A DNA stretch of 64,000 bases. It comes from Gordius sp. MW1. Taxonomy: Eukaryota; Nematomorpha; Gordioida; Gordea; Gordiidae. The DNA lies in NCBI GenBank assembly GCA_964036665.1, contig OZ038526.1, forward strand, positions 33,542,001 to 33,606,000. The letters are read 5' to 3'. Below, one piece after another: positions 1 through 10,023 of this stretch. The translations under genes and the position numbers were made by a program. The notes under the pieces were generated by a model. That model was given only the letters and a program-made list of their open reading frames with translations, had not been told where the DNA came from and did no database searches. Every line of letters starts with the position of its first letter. Within the stretch, counting starts at the first letter, position 1.

Positions 1-45
1 ATGAAAAATACATAAATAAGGCGAATTTTTTTTAAAGTAAAACTT

Positions 46-830
46 GTTTTTATTAAATGAAACTTTGTATGCTAAAAAATTATTAAAGTAAAAATGTAGT
101 GTAATAATAGTATAATGTTTCCCTATGTATTAAAAACATTCAATAGTATTTTACAGAGATAAGTTTAAAGTTTGAAGTTTTAATCAAATATGGTTAAAAA
201 GATATAATAAATTTAAATGTGGGGTAAAAAATACCATAGAAATGCTCTTAGTTTGGAAAAATATTTCTAATATAAAATTGTTAAGGTTACTTAAACAGCA
301 GTGATTTGAGTTGTTTCTAATGCATGATGTGTTGTGTTCTTGGGTTTAGACTTTTAAGAAATATAAGGCAACATATGAAGAAATTATTTGTAATATCTTG
401 AAGTGGGCTGTTTTTATTAAATGAAACTTTGTATGCTAAAGAATTATTAAAGTAAAAATGTAGTGTAATAAAATTGAGGTTACTTAAACAGCAGTGATTT
501 CAGTGTTTCTAATGCATGATGTGTTGTGTTCTTGGGTTTAGACTTTTCAGAAATATAAGGAACATATGGAGAAATTATTTGTAATATCTTGAAGTGGGCT
601 GTTTTTATTAAATGAAACTTTGTATGCTAAAAAATTATTAAAGTAAAAATGTAGTGTAATAAAATTGAGGTTACTTAAACAGCAGTGATTTCAGTTGTTT
701 CTAATGCATGATGTGTTGTGTTCTTGGGTTTAGACTTTTTAGACTTTTCAGAAATATAAGCCAACATATGGAGAAATTATTTGTAATATCTTGAAGTGGG
801 CTGTTTTTATTAAATGAAACTTTGTACTCT
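46..830. repeat. Tandem repeat, ~190-200 bp unit
   Basis: The phrase gtttttattaaatgaaactt recurs at 46, 410, 601 and 803, and the sequence between (gcagtgatttcagttgtttc, gatgtgttgtgttcttgggt) repeats with it. Adjacent units are 191 and 202 bp apart. The first interval (364 bp) holds an extra diverged stretch. No coding potential is seen. Bases 831-1189 hold nothing recognisable. Confidence 0.85.
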
Positions 831-1189
831 TGATGCGCGCTTTGATTATTATAACAATATTTTCACGTCAAACGTTTAGATACGTAAACCTTTAACAGAG
901 CACGCGTCTTTTTTATATTATAAAATTTTTAATGTTTTACGATTTTTAATTATTTAGTTGTAACAGATATATATATAATGTAAAAAATAACCCAAAGGTG
1001 AATAAAAATAGTGAAATATGTGACAAAAAATTAGTAGAAAACATTTAAAACTATGAGCACAACTCTAACATAAAATAAAAATCAAGATAAGCGTGGTAGC
1101 TGATGTCCGCTAGATGGCGGTAACCAAATTAAAAAACATGGTTCCCGCTATCGCAGGTTGATAAAAAGTATCTATAAACCATCAATGCT

Positions 1190-1288
1190 AAGGCAATAAT
1201 CTGGCCAAATTTGGTGGCAATCGGTTGAGAACTCTAAAAGTTATTAGCGTACAAAAAAACGGGACTTAGATTTTTATATATATAGATA
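1190..1288 (+). mobile_element. RTE-like LINE 3' tail remnant
   Basis: The phrase ccaaatttggtggcaatcgg, followed by ttgagaactctaaaagttat and a terminal tatatatagat, resembles the 3' end of invertebrate RTE-type LINEs (a 'caaatttggtgaaaatcggtt' phrase followed by short AT microsatellite). No coding part is attached. The assignment rests on recalled pattern only. Confidence 0.4.
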
Positions 1289-1522
1289 ACATCAAATGGA
1301 AATGACACCACTATATATAAATACCAACAGAAGTTAAAATTATAGAGACTACACTCTATATAAATATTAACAGAAGTAATTAAATACAATGTAACTATTT
1401 TTTTTGCTAATTATATCTTTTATTAAATGAATTATATACTACTATAAAAATTATATGCGAGGTAAACATTCAAAAATTGCGATCGCGTTGAAATGACAAA
1501 TTATAATTCCGATTTTCTGTTT

Positions 1523-2143
1523 TTAAAAAAAAGTTTCCCTTTTGTCAAGGGTATTGGCAGCTATACGGCGCCCCAATTCTTTCAGGAGGGCTTGGGTTTT
1601 AGGACCTATTGTTGTAGGGGTAGTGGTCACTATAGGGCAGAAAAGGAGTGAGGAATTAAGTTCTGCGTATTTAGCTGACTTTATTCCTTTAGAATTGACA
1701 AGGGGGTCTTTGTTTTGATTTGAGGGTGCAAAGGCATCCGGACAAGTGTAGTCCCATGCTAGGCATAGCCCTTTTGCCCATGGGATGAGGGTCTGTCCAT
1801 CGGGTCTCTTCTTGTCGCTAAGGCAAAGACCATTAGGCTCCAATTGGGAGGGAAAGCCAGCCTTATTGAATGTCTTCTGTAGAAGAGCATTAACAGATGT
1901 GTGACGTAAAAATCTGGCCTTATTAAATTTGCAATGTAGGCCGTGATGACCTTTTGTACCTACAGATGAGCCACATAAGTTGCATTGATGGGGGGCAACT
2001 ATATCACAACCTAGGCGGAGCCCTATTGCGATCCTGAACTTGTTGTTGGAGACTTGAAGGTCATGGGTCCGACTTGGGATGGCCTCCAACCACTCGTGGC
2101 CGGACCTTGATGCAAAACTTCTTAAAGCTGGTAACTCCTCCAA
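1523..2143 (-). pseudogene. Zinc-binding plus restriction-like endonuclease (REL) domain
   Basis: In frame with the preceding RT part after the stop. It carries C-x2-C-x9-H-x3-C (CNLCGSSVGTKGHHGLHC), then KRPDGQTLIPWAKG and CLAWDYTCPD. The latter fit the R/K-P-D ... D-x-T core of the PD-(D/E)XK-like endonuclease that nicks target DNA in R2-type LINEs. The frame ends at 1,523. The sequence just left of it shows no obvious poly-A tail. Confidence 0.7.
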
Positions 2144-2887
2144 CTAAGCGCCCGATATAAGAGTTTTAAGGGCATGGTCGTAGAGAGGAGTGTTCCAACT
2201 TTTTTGAGAGTTTATGGTAGGGAATGGAGTGTTAGGGTCGGACAAAGAGCTCCACATGTCGAGAGCGATTTGGGTAAAGGGATCTGGTTGATCGATTATT
2301 TTGTCGATGATTGGTTTGGCTGAAAGTCGACTCGAGATGAAGGCCGACAAAGCTACTAGAGGGGGTGATCTCAGGCCCAAACCACCATATTTTGTGGGGA
2401 GACACGCTTGTTTCCATCGGGACCCTGTAAAAGAAAGGTTTGTGATTTCCTCGACAACATCTTTGAGTTTTTGGTCGAATAAAGATAGAGCACTGGAATT
2501 TAAAAATGAGGTGGATGACCTGAAGATATGATTTATCTTAGGTAAAGAATAGCAGTTTTTAATTAAAAAGAAAGCCTGGTGGGCTGGCAAGTAAAAAAGG
2601 AGGGGTTTGATTTCTACTAGTTTTTGTATTGTCTCTGTTAATGACTTGTTACAAGGGTGTGAGCCACCTACGGGAGATCCTAAGTGCGTTAGTTCGTTAG
2701 GGTAAATATGTTTGAATGCGTCAAAGTATGGGTCTAGGCTTAAAGAGTCAGTATTGTTTTTGCAAACCTCGGTCTTGCTATGATTTAGATGGAGACCAAT
2801 TTTTGAAGCCTCGACTTCTAGATAAGAGAGGGCTTCTTTGACTTTTTCGGCATTTCCTTTGATGGTACCATCGTCTAGGTACCACAA
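2144..2887 (-). pseudogene. Reverse transcriptase, second part with YLDD box
   Basis: Begins with WYLDDGTIKG, the catalytic motif C of the RT palm, followed by a helical thumb (SKIGLHLNHSKTEVCKNN; HLGSPVGG). It also holds the conserved WKQACLPTKYGGLGLRSP motif, typical of LINE RT thumbs just upstream of the C-terminal region. A TAG at 2,144-2,146 stops it. The endonuclease region continues in the same frame immediately after, so this is a point-mutation stop. Confidence 0.8.
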
Positions 2888-2913
2888 GTTGAGTGATAGA
2901 TTATATTTAGAGG

Positions 2914-3915
2914 CTAGGTCTTAGTCAGGGATTTTATACCTAGGCAGAATAGTAGGGGGCCTAGCGGGTCTCCTTGTTGAATGCCGTCACTCGATGTAAT
3001 TATTTTGGAGTTAAAGTTGAGCATGGAAGTAGGAGCGTAGCATGCGTTAAGGAAAATGGAGTACTCGGGAAGAGATTTGTAAGCCTCGGTTAAGAAGTGT
3101 GACCTGTAGATCGTGTTAAATGCGTTTTTGAAGTCAATCTTAGCTAGGATCGAATGGTCGGGATGGGCTAGGGCTATGCGAACAGCGTGAGAGGCGATTT
3201 CACAACCACCCTGGGTTCCGAAACCTAGTTGGATAGGAGCTAATTGATCTGCAATGTCGGATTTTCCTCGTGCAATGATAAGTTTGCAGCATATGCGTCT
3301 AAAAATTGAACCCATGGCAATTGGACGAAGGCCACCATCAGGTTTGGTAAGAGATATTAAGGTGGCCCCAAAAAAATAGGGAGAGATCGCGTCAGGTACT
3401 AAGCATTTAATAACCTGGTTAAGGAAGGTTGCTAGGGTGGATGTGAAGTGGCCAGACCTGTCAATGTGAGGTCTTGTTAATTCTATTAAATGTGAAGCAC
3501 GGAAGCCGTCTAAACGAGAACCTACTGAGGATTTTTTAATAGAACCGATAGCCTCGAGAATTTCGGGCGATGTGAAGTCTTTGAAGGGGAAGTTGATTGT
3601 AGGGGGAAATTTGGAGCAATTTCTTTCAGGGTGTTTAGTTTGTAAAGATTCGAAGGTTTCTTGAGTGTCTGGGGAAATTTTGCAGTCTGAATTGGCCAGG
3701 CGAAGGGCACCCTGGATGTCAAAGTGGTTGAGTTTTGAGGAAACCCGTTTGGCTCTTTGTTGAACTGATGTAATCTTATGGATGTGTGGCTCGTAGATAA
3801 TGGGGGGTGATGAAACGTCCCATTTTGCTGAGTTTTGTTTAACCCAATTCGAGAGGGTACCTTTGTTTTTTGAGGGTGAAGGACACGGGAAGTAAATTAA
3901 AAAAGGTTGGCCCAA
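2914..3915 (-). pseudogene. Reverse transcriptase, first part (R2-like LINE)
   Basis: About 333 codons. The N-terminal 110 residues are linker. The RT fingers and palm follow: GGLRPIAMGSIFRR, then GFGTQGGCEIASHAV, KIDFKNAFNTIYRSHF (catalytic Asp in motif A) and SSDGIQQGDPLGPLLFC (motif B). The frame ends in TAG just before the YxDD block, which continues in another minus frame at 2,887. The real element therefore lost about one base here. The phrase after the break (LASKYNLSLNLWYLDDG) reads without interruption once the frame changes, showing a recent indel and not a missing domain. Confidence 0.8.
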
Positions 3916-4189
3916 TGGAGGGTGCTGCTTGGGTCCTTAGAGAGGTTTGAGATGGCATCAGTAAGGGCAATTAGAACTTGATGTCTGGCACCTTTAGGGA
4001 TGTTTTTTAGAATCCTGTTAACAGGAGAATGAGGAATGTCTGAATATGTATTGGGGTGGTGGTTTCGAGCGGGGAGTAGGTATTATGCAATAAATGGTTG
4101 TGAGTAGAGGTAGACCTCTTGGGGACTGTAGCTGCTGGATGTTTTCCAGAGCCTGGGCACCGTTTTAATAGACCGTGAACGTAAATCAA

Positions 4190-5331
4190 ATTAGAGAGGG
4201 TAATTGAAGCTAACCTGTAGCAGACTGTGCAGATTCCGGTTTAACTATTTAATAAATCGATTTTTAACTGTCAATTATAATAATTTAAATTATCTAGCAA
4301 GTATTTGACAATAAACGTTTTTAAATACTTAAAATAATGCCGCTGCGTAAAAACAATTATATTTGGTCGTGTTAATAATTAACTTATAAACCTTTTTCTA
4401 AGCGTTGATAATAGTATTTTGGATGTAAAGTTTTTTTATATATTTATGGGCATGTCTAATCCAATGAAGTAATTTTATACATAATTTGGGTTGTACTTAA
4501 GGTTCATGTAAGGTTCTTTTGTCACACTCTTTTTATATGATGGCATTAGATATTCATTCATTCATTTACAAAAATATACAGGTTTTATGGAATCCTACTC
4601 AATTTCTAACTGCTCAAACGCTTCAAACAGCACATTTAGGTACATATTAAAATTACAAAATACATGAAATAAAAGTATAAACACATAGTATAAACAACAT
4701 TTTTTCAATAACTAAAATAATGTTTTTTAAAAAACCTTATTTAAAAGTTATAATATAAGTAAGTATAGGTGTAAGAGTATAATATTATAGCATAATAAGA
4801 AACGGTTTTGGATTCACTCACCTAGGCTTTGATTGTATTATTTGTGATCATAAAAAGTTTGTTTTGAGAATGATTTAATATATATTTAAATAATGAATCA
4901 TCTTTCATACATTTTTTATTCTAGAAGTGAAATGAGAGTAAAATTGTAATGCAAATTTTACAATAAAATAATGAGTCATCAATCATAGTTTTTTTTTATT
5001 ATAAAAAGTTAATTTAGATTTACTTATCTAGCGTAAAGTGTATTAAGAAGTTCAATTTTAATTTGGGAAATTAAATTTACTTAATCTACTTATATGTACA
5101 ATAAGTTTATATTCTTTCTGGATAGAATTAAACTTTAACAATTAACGAATGGTAATAGTCTAGATTTGTTTTGTGATCTAATTTTGATATACAAATGACA
5201 TCTTTTTACTTATGGAAAGCAATATAAAGTTTATCATGTCTGTAAACAAATACTATCAATTGCTTTTGACAAATAGATATGTGATGAAGGCGATATTGAA
5301 ATTCCTATTTGTAGTTCTTACTCAATTAAAC
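4190..5331. other. AT-rich stretch without recognised features
   Basis: No coding frame of note, tandem repeat or terminal inverted repeat was seen. The stretch is mostly A/T with short homopolymers. Confidence 0.6.
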
Positions 5332-5829
5332 CTAGAATATAATACATTCTAATCCGGGTAATGGGTATTTGACGTCGACCACATATTTATTGACCGTTAT
5401 TCTATAATCCGCGCATACCCTAATTGATCTATCCGTCTTCTTAACTGGAACCAGTGGGGTAGCCCACTCGGAAAATTCAACGGGTTCTATTACACCGTCG
5501 GCTAGCCATTTATCCAAAACTAGTTGTATCTGTTCACGCCACAAAAATGGAACACGTCTCGCTGGGCAAAACCTAGGTTGAGCATTCTCCCTAAGTCTAA
5601 TGGAAAAAATACCTTCCTTTAAGCAACCTAGCTTATCTTCAAATATTGGTGCATATTTCTCCTGAATTAGATCTCCAGAACCCTTTTGTATACTAAGAAT
5701 ATTAAATTTAGCACCCCAACTACCAGGATTCACAGAGGGACTTTTACACCTAGCCGTCAACAACGAACTCTCTTCTTTGGAGTTCCATCTCATAGCCAGA
5801 CGACCCCTAACAAAATGGGCAATTAACAC
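5332..5829 (-). pseudogene. Gypsy-type reverse transcriptase fragment
   Basis: About 165 codons ending at a stop at 5,332. The second half is the start of a Ty3/Gypsy RT: ARRVPFLWREQIQLVLDKWL, then GVIEPVEFSEWATPLVPVKK, then RSIRVCADYRITVNKYVVDV and KYPLPGLE. The YxDD box, RNase H and integrase are missing downstream, so this is a truncated relic. No LTR is recognised beside it. It is not in either of the two Gypsy families at 22-39 kb, judging by the residues in the shared blocks. Confidence 0.75.
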
Positions 5830-6081
5830 GGGGGTAGATTATATTTCCTACCTTCCTAATTACAGGTTTATCGCAAAGCATATCACACACACCCCACCAA
5901 AATAATGTGTACTAAATTAAGAGCGTTTCAACTTTTCAACTTACAATAGCCGATTATTAGAACTTTACTTCTTTATTTCCCAAAATTAATATAATAATAC
6001 ATATCAACTCTTTTAAAACCAATAATAAAAATTATCATTACGATCATGATATTGCGATTTGAACATTGACAGTTATATATA
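5830..6081. other. Unassigned AT-rich DNA
   Basis: No feature recognised between the Gypsy fragment and the satellite-bearing element. Confidence 0.5.
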
Positions 6082-6352
6082 AACTCGGGCCTTCGGCCCT
6101 CGTGGGAAGGGGGAGAAGGGAAGGGGAGTAGGGGAAGGGAAGAGGGGAAGGGGGAACTCTTCTATACTCCGTATAAACGTAGCATATTTGCTATGCAATT
6201 TATGGGCGAGAAAGGTGGGAAGGGGCGAGAATGCCTATAGGGGGTATTAGATGCAAAATAATTAGTTAATTAGTTATAGGCCCTTGTAGGGGAGGACATA
6301 GGGTAATTATCAATGTTAACCAATTCAAAAACGAAAAAAAATTTCGATTTAT

Positions 6353-9300
6353 TTGGCCAATGGTCATTTTTTTATTGGTCAGTAGCCAGCGGACGGTCAA
6401 AAATTCATATTATCATTGGTATTAACATGAACAAATATTAATTTAATTTAAAAAAATTAAAAAAAAAATTTGTCCCCTCCCTGACTTGAACCCCACACCT
6501 CCAGTTCACAAGCCTGCGCTATAACCACTATACCATGCTCGCTTTAAAATAGTAGAAGTTATTATGTTATTTATATAGATGATGAAATAATAAAGTTGTT
6601 TTTTATGTTTAGAAAATCAATATATTTCGTCGGTCAGTAGCCAGCGGACGGTCAAAAAGTCATATTATCAATGGTATTAACAAAAACAAAATATTAATTT
6701 AATGTAAAAAAAAAAATTAAAAAAAAAGTTTTTTTTAGTTTTAAAAAAGGGCTAAATTCTTAAACTACCAGCCCGATTCGCTCGAAACTTTACCCGTAGG
6801 TGCCCAGGGCGGCCGGGGGTAAAATAACCTTTTCAGATTCCTAAAATACCTTTTCATTTTAAAAATATCGGACATTTCCCTACCACACGCGGTGTAATAT
6901 TTATGACACGTAGAAAAATTTTACTAATTATATAAACTTACGCGCGCCATCTAATAAAGTACAATTCGTGTTTGAGTTTAATAGTAGATTCAATTTAATT
7001 AGAAATAACGGGCTATGCTTATACCTTTGAAGGAGGTTTCGAATTTTGTGTTAGTTTCTATCGATATATTTTATCGTAAATTAGAATCTAATACCTATAT
7101 TATTTTTTTAAATATTACTTTTTAGGTTTTCTATGAAATCACAATCTAATTAAATGAAATATATTAACCCAATAAAAAAATATATATGCATTTATAAGGT
7201 TAAAAATATATATTACATAGTTGGCTGTCTGTTAGACCATCTATAATAAATTTTTAGGTTATATATAAAATTTGGCCAATGGTCATTTTTTTTCATTGGT
7301 AAGCAGCCAGGACACGGTAAAAGTGGTTATAAATTCATAAGTCAAAAAAAAACGAAAAAAAAAATTTTCGAATCACATTTTGGCCAATGGTCATTTTTTC
7401 CATCGGTCAGGAGCCAGCGGACGGCCAAAAAGTCATAATAGCAATGGTAGTAACAGGAACAATCATAATAGTCAAAAAAAACGAAAAAATAAACTCGGAT
7501 TCACATTTTGGCCAATGGTCATTTTTTTCCATTGGTCAGCAGCCAGCACACGGTAAAAGTGGATATAAATTCACAAGAGTAAAAAAAACGAAAAAAAATT
7601 TTCGAATCACATTTTGGCCAATGGTCATTTTTTTCCATTGGTCAGCAGCCAGGACACAATAAAAGTGGATATAAATTCATAATAGTCAAAAAAAAACGAA
7701 ATAAAAGTCTTCGAATCACATTTTGGCCAATGGTCATTTTATTCCATTGGTCAGCAGCCAGCGGACGGCCAAAAAGTCATAATAGCAATGGTAGGAACAG
7801 GAACAATCATAATAGTCAAAAAAAACGAAAAAAATAATTTCGATTCACATTTTGGCCAATGGTCATTTTTTTCCATCGGTCAGGAGCCAGCGGACGGCCA
7901 AAAAGTCATAATAGCAATGGTAGTAACAGGAACAATCATAATAGTCAAAAAAAAACGAAAAAATAAACTCGGATTCACATTTTGGCCAATGGTCATTTTT
8001 TTCATTGGTCAGCAGCCAACGGACGGCCAAAAAGTCTTATTATCAATGATAGTAACAAGAACAATCATAAAAGTCAAAAAAAACTCCGGGATTTTAACCC
8101 AAAAACTAGTTAAATTGCATAGCAATTAAAAGTAAACAACTTTTATTTATGTTTATTATATAACATTGGTCAGCAGCCAGCGAATGATTAAGTTTGTAGA
8201 TGGTTTATTGGAAATAAAGAAATGAGTATTTGAAAATTTACAAAGTCATGCTCTCTATACGATTTTTCGTTTCCCTCGGAAAAGCCATTAAATTCCAAGG
8301 TTGAGTAATTAAAGTAAGATTAAGTTATTGGGCGAAGCGGGTACTCGAGAGTATGTTTTTGGGGGGGGGGGGGCATTAATTAGGGTTAATAAATAACCTA
8401 TCAAAATTAATTTTGGGATAACAAATATTTTTTTTTAATTTGAAAAGGTGCCTAACATTAAGAAATATTAAATTATTATTAAATAAAAAATATAATCCTC
8501 AAGGTTTATATGTAAACTATCAAATTGGCATAATGCGAGCATACTTACGAGCTTGGAAAGAATTTAGAGGCTTCCATTGGAGGGACCGGTTAAAATTTAA
8601 AAAAATCACTTTGCCCCTCCCAGGTATTGACCTACGCAAGTCCTGCATTAAGGATACATAAAATTAAAATTAAACTTTGTTACAAACATAATTATTTAAA
8701 CTAATTTAAAACTCCTCGTTTCAAATCATCAAAAGCGAATAAAAAATAAGTTTAAAAACGGGTATATGTGCCAAAATTCAAAAATATTTAAAATTAGGCG
8801 TGTAACAAACATTATATTATAAAACATGACAATGTTAAGATTTTGCAGAATTGTTGGGAGAAAGTTTTTGTTGAATTTGAACAATTTTTAAAAAAATCAA
8901 AAATTTGGCCAATGGTCATTTTTTTCCATTGGTCAGTACCAACAGATACTCTATAAGTCAATGATAGCCAAAAAAACGAAAACAAAATTTTCGAATAACA
9001 TTTTGGCCAATGGTCATTTTTTTCCATTGGTCATCAGCCAGGACACGGTAAAAGTGGATATAAATTCATAATAGTCAAAAAAAAACTAAAAAAAAATTTT
9101 CGAATCACATTTTGGCCAATGGTCATTTTTTTCCATTGGTCAGCAGCCAGCGGACGGCCAAAAAGTCATAATAGCAATGGTAGTAACAGGAACAATCATA
9201 ATAGTCAAAAAAAACGAAAAAAAAAGTTTCGAATCACATTTTGGCCAATGGTCATTTTATTCCATGTGTCAGCAGCCAGCGGACGGCCAAAAAGGCATAA

Positions 9301-9760
9301 TAGCAATGGTAGTAACAGGAACAATCATAATAGTCAAAAAGAAACGAAAAAAAAATTTTCGAATCACATTTTGGCCAATGGTCATTTTATTCCATTGGTC
9401 AGCAGCCAGCGGACGGCCAAAAAGTCATAATAGCAATGGTAGTAACAGGAACAATCATAATAGTCAAAAAAAAAACGAAAAAAATAATTCCGATTCACAT
9501 TTTGGCCAATGGTCATTTTTTCCATCGGTCAGTAGCCAGCGGACGGCTAAAATGTCATATTATCAATGGTATTAACAAGAACAAAATATTAATTTAATTA
9601 ACAGGGACCCATATCAGTAGAGGCATAGGCCCTTGTAGTGGAGGGCACAGGGTAATTATCAATGGTAACCTATTCAAAAACGAACAAAAAATTTCGATTT
9701 ATTTGGCCAATGGTAATTTTTTTCAATGGTCAGTAGCCTGCGGACGGTCAAAAAGTCGAA
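6353..9760 (+). repeat. Satellite of ~105-130 bp units with a built-in hairpin
   Basis: Units begin ttggccaatggtcatttttt and continue ccattggtcagcagccagcg, gacggccaaaaagtcataat, then a poly-A/cgaaaaaa block. CCAATGG and CCATTGG are inverted around a T-tract, so each unit can fold. Starts are visible near 6353, 7264, 7380, 7509, 7615, 7722, 7852, 7982, 8906, 9003, 9112, 9240, 9370, 9500 and 9705. Two alternating unit versions exist, one with 'cggacggccaaaaagtcat' and one with 'gacacggtaaaagtgg'. Confidence 0.85.
6474..6543 (-). ncRNA. tRNA-like sequence (possible tRNA-derived SINE head)
   Basis: On the minus strand a GCGAGCA start is followed by TGGTATAGTGG, which fits the pol III A box. About 30 bases on comes GGTTCAAGTC, which fits the B box. 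Spacing is tRNA-like. The T-stem and 3' acceptor do not pair, so it is not a functional tRNA by eye. It sits inside the satellite-bearing element. Further B-box-like strings (ggttcgaatcccgg) occur near 19,005 and 19,330 in the reversed copy. Confidence 0.4.
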
Positions 9761-10023
9761 TTATCAATGGTATTAACAATTAATTTAATTTAAAAAAGGC
9801 TGGCGCCAATAACTTGGTGGACGACGGACGGACGACGGACGGACGACGCACAAAAAACGAGCCCATAAATTGCATAGCAATTAATATGAATCATAAAAAT
9901 CGTGTGGGTGAATCTTGCAGCAGGCGTACATAAATTATAAAGTTTTGTGCGGCGCAAAGGGAAAGGGGGAATATTTCGAGATCTTGCAGCAGGCGCTCGT
10001 AATTCAAAAAGTATCATTCATGA

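Larger units (their letters stand above)
1523..4040 (-). mobile_element. Decayed R2-like non-LTR retrotransposon
   Basis: Three successive minus-strand reading frames give one LINE polyprotein order: upstream linker, reverse transcriptase, then a zinc-binding motif with a restriction-like endonuclease. This order belongs to the R2/NeSL/CRE-type LINEs, which use a C-terminal PD-(D/E)XK-like nuclease rather than an N-terminal APE nuclease. The frame is broken near 3,905, near 2,900 and by a stop at 2,144-2,146. A recognisable N-terminal stretch (RILKNIPKGAR) lies at about 4,020-3,990 in another frame. No 28S rDNA sequence flanks it, so this is not a canonical R2 insertion. The clade cannot be fixed by eye. 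Confidence 0.75.
6082..9892 (+). mobile_element. Satellite-bearing non-coding repeat element, forward copy
   Basis: It starts with a palindromic cap (cgggccttcggcccgt-like, 6,086-6,101), then a purine minisatellite (6,103-6,150) and the motif cccataaattgcatagcaa in reverse at 6,194-6,213. A long run of ~105-130 bp units follows (about 15 between 6,353 and 9,730). It ends with gacggacgg repeats, then cccataaattgcatagcaa at 9,868-9,886. A second, shorter copy lies reversed at 18,617-20,090. Translations of the units (HWSAASGRPK...) are repeat-encoded and not genes. The element type is unknown to me. Confidence 0.6.

Noticed and set aside
2301..2531. Plus-strand 76-codon frame inside the R2-like LINE
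   Set aside because: It is antisense to the well-supported RT thumb region, a shadow frame.
6474..6543. Functional tRNA gene
   Set aside because: A and B boxes are present, but the T-stem and acceptor 3' strand do not pair and no CCA-adjacent end fits.
8440..8661. Possible small protein
   Set aside because: AT-rich frame without motif, beside satellite units. No splice or codon evidence.
7387..9575. Several plus-strand open frames with repeated 'HWSAASGRPK / NSNGSNRNNHNSQ' peptides
   Set aside because: They are translations of the hairpin satellite units. The same peptide recurs in different frames with no start or domain logic.
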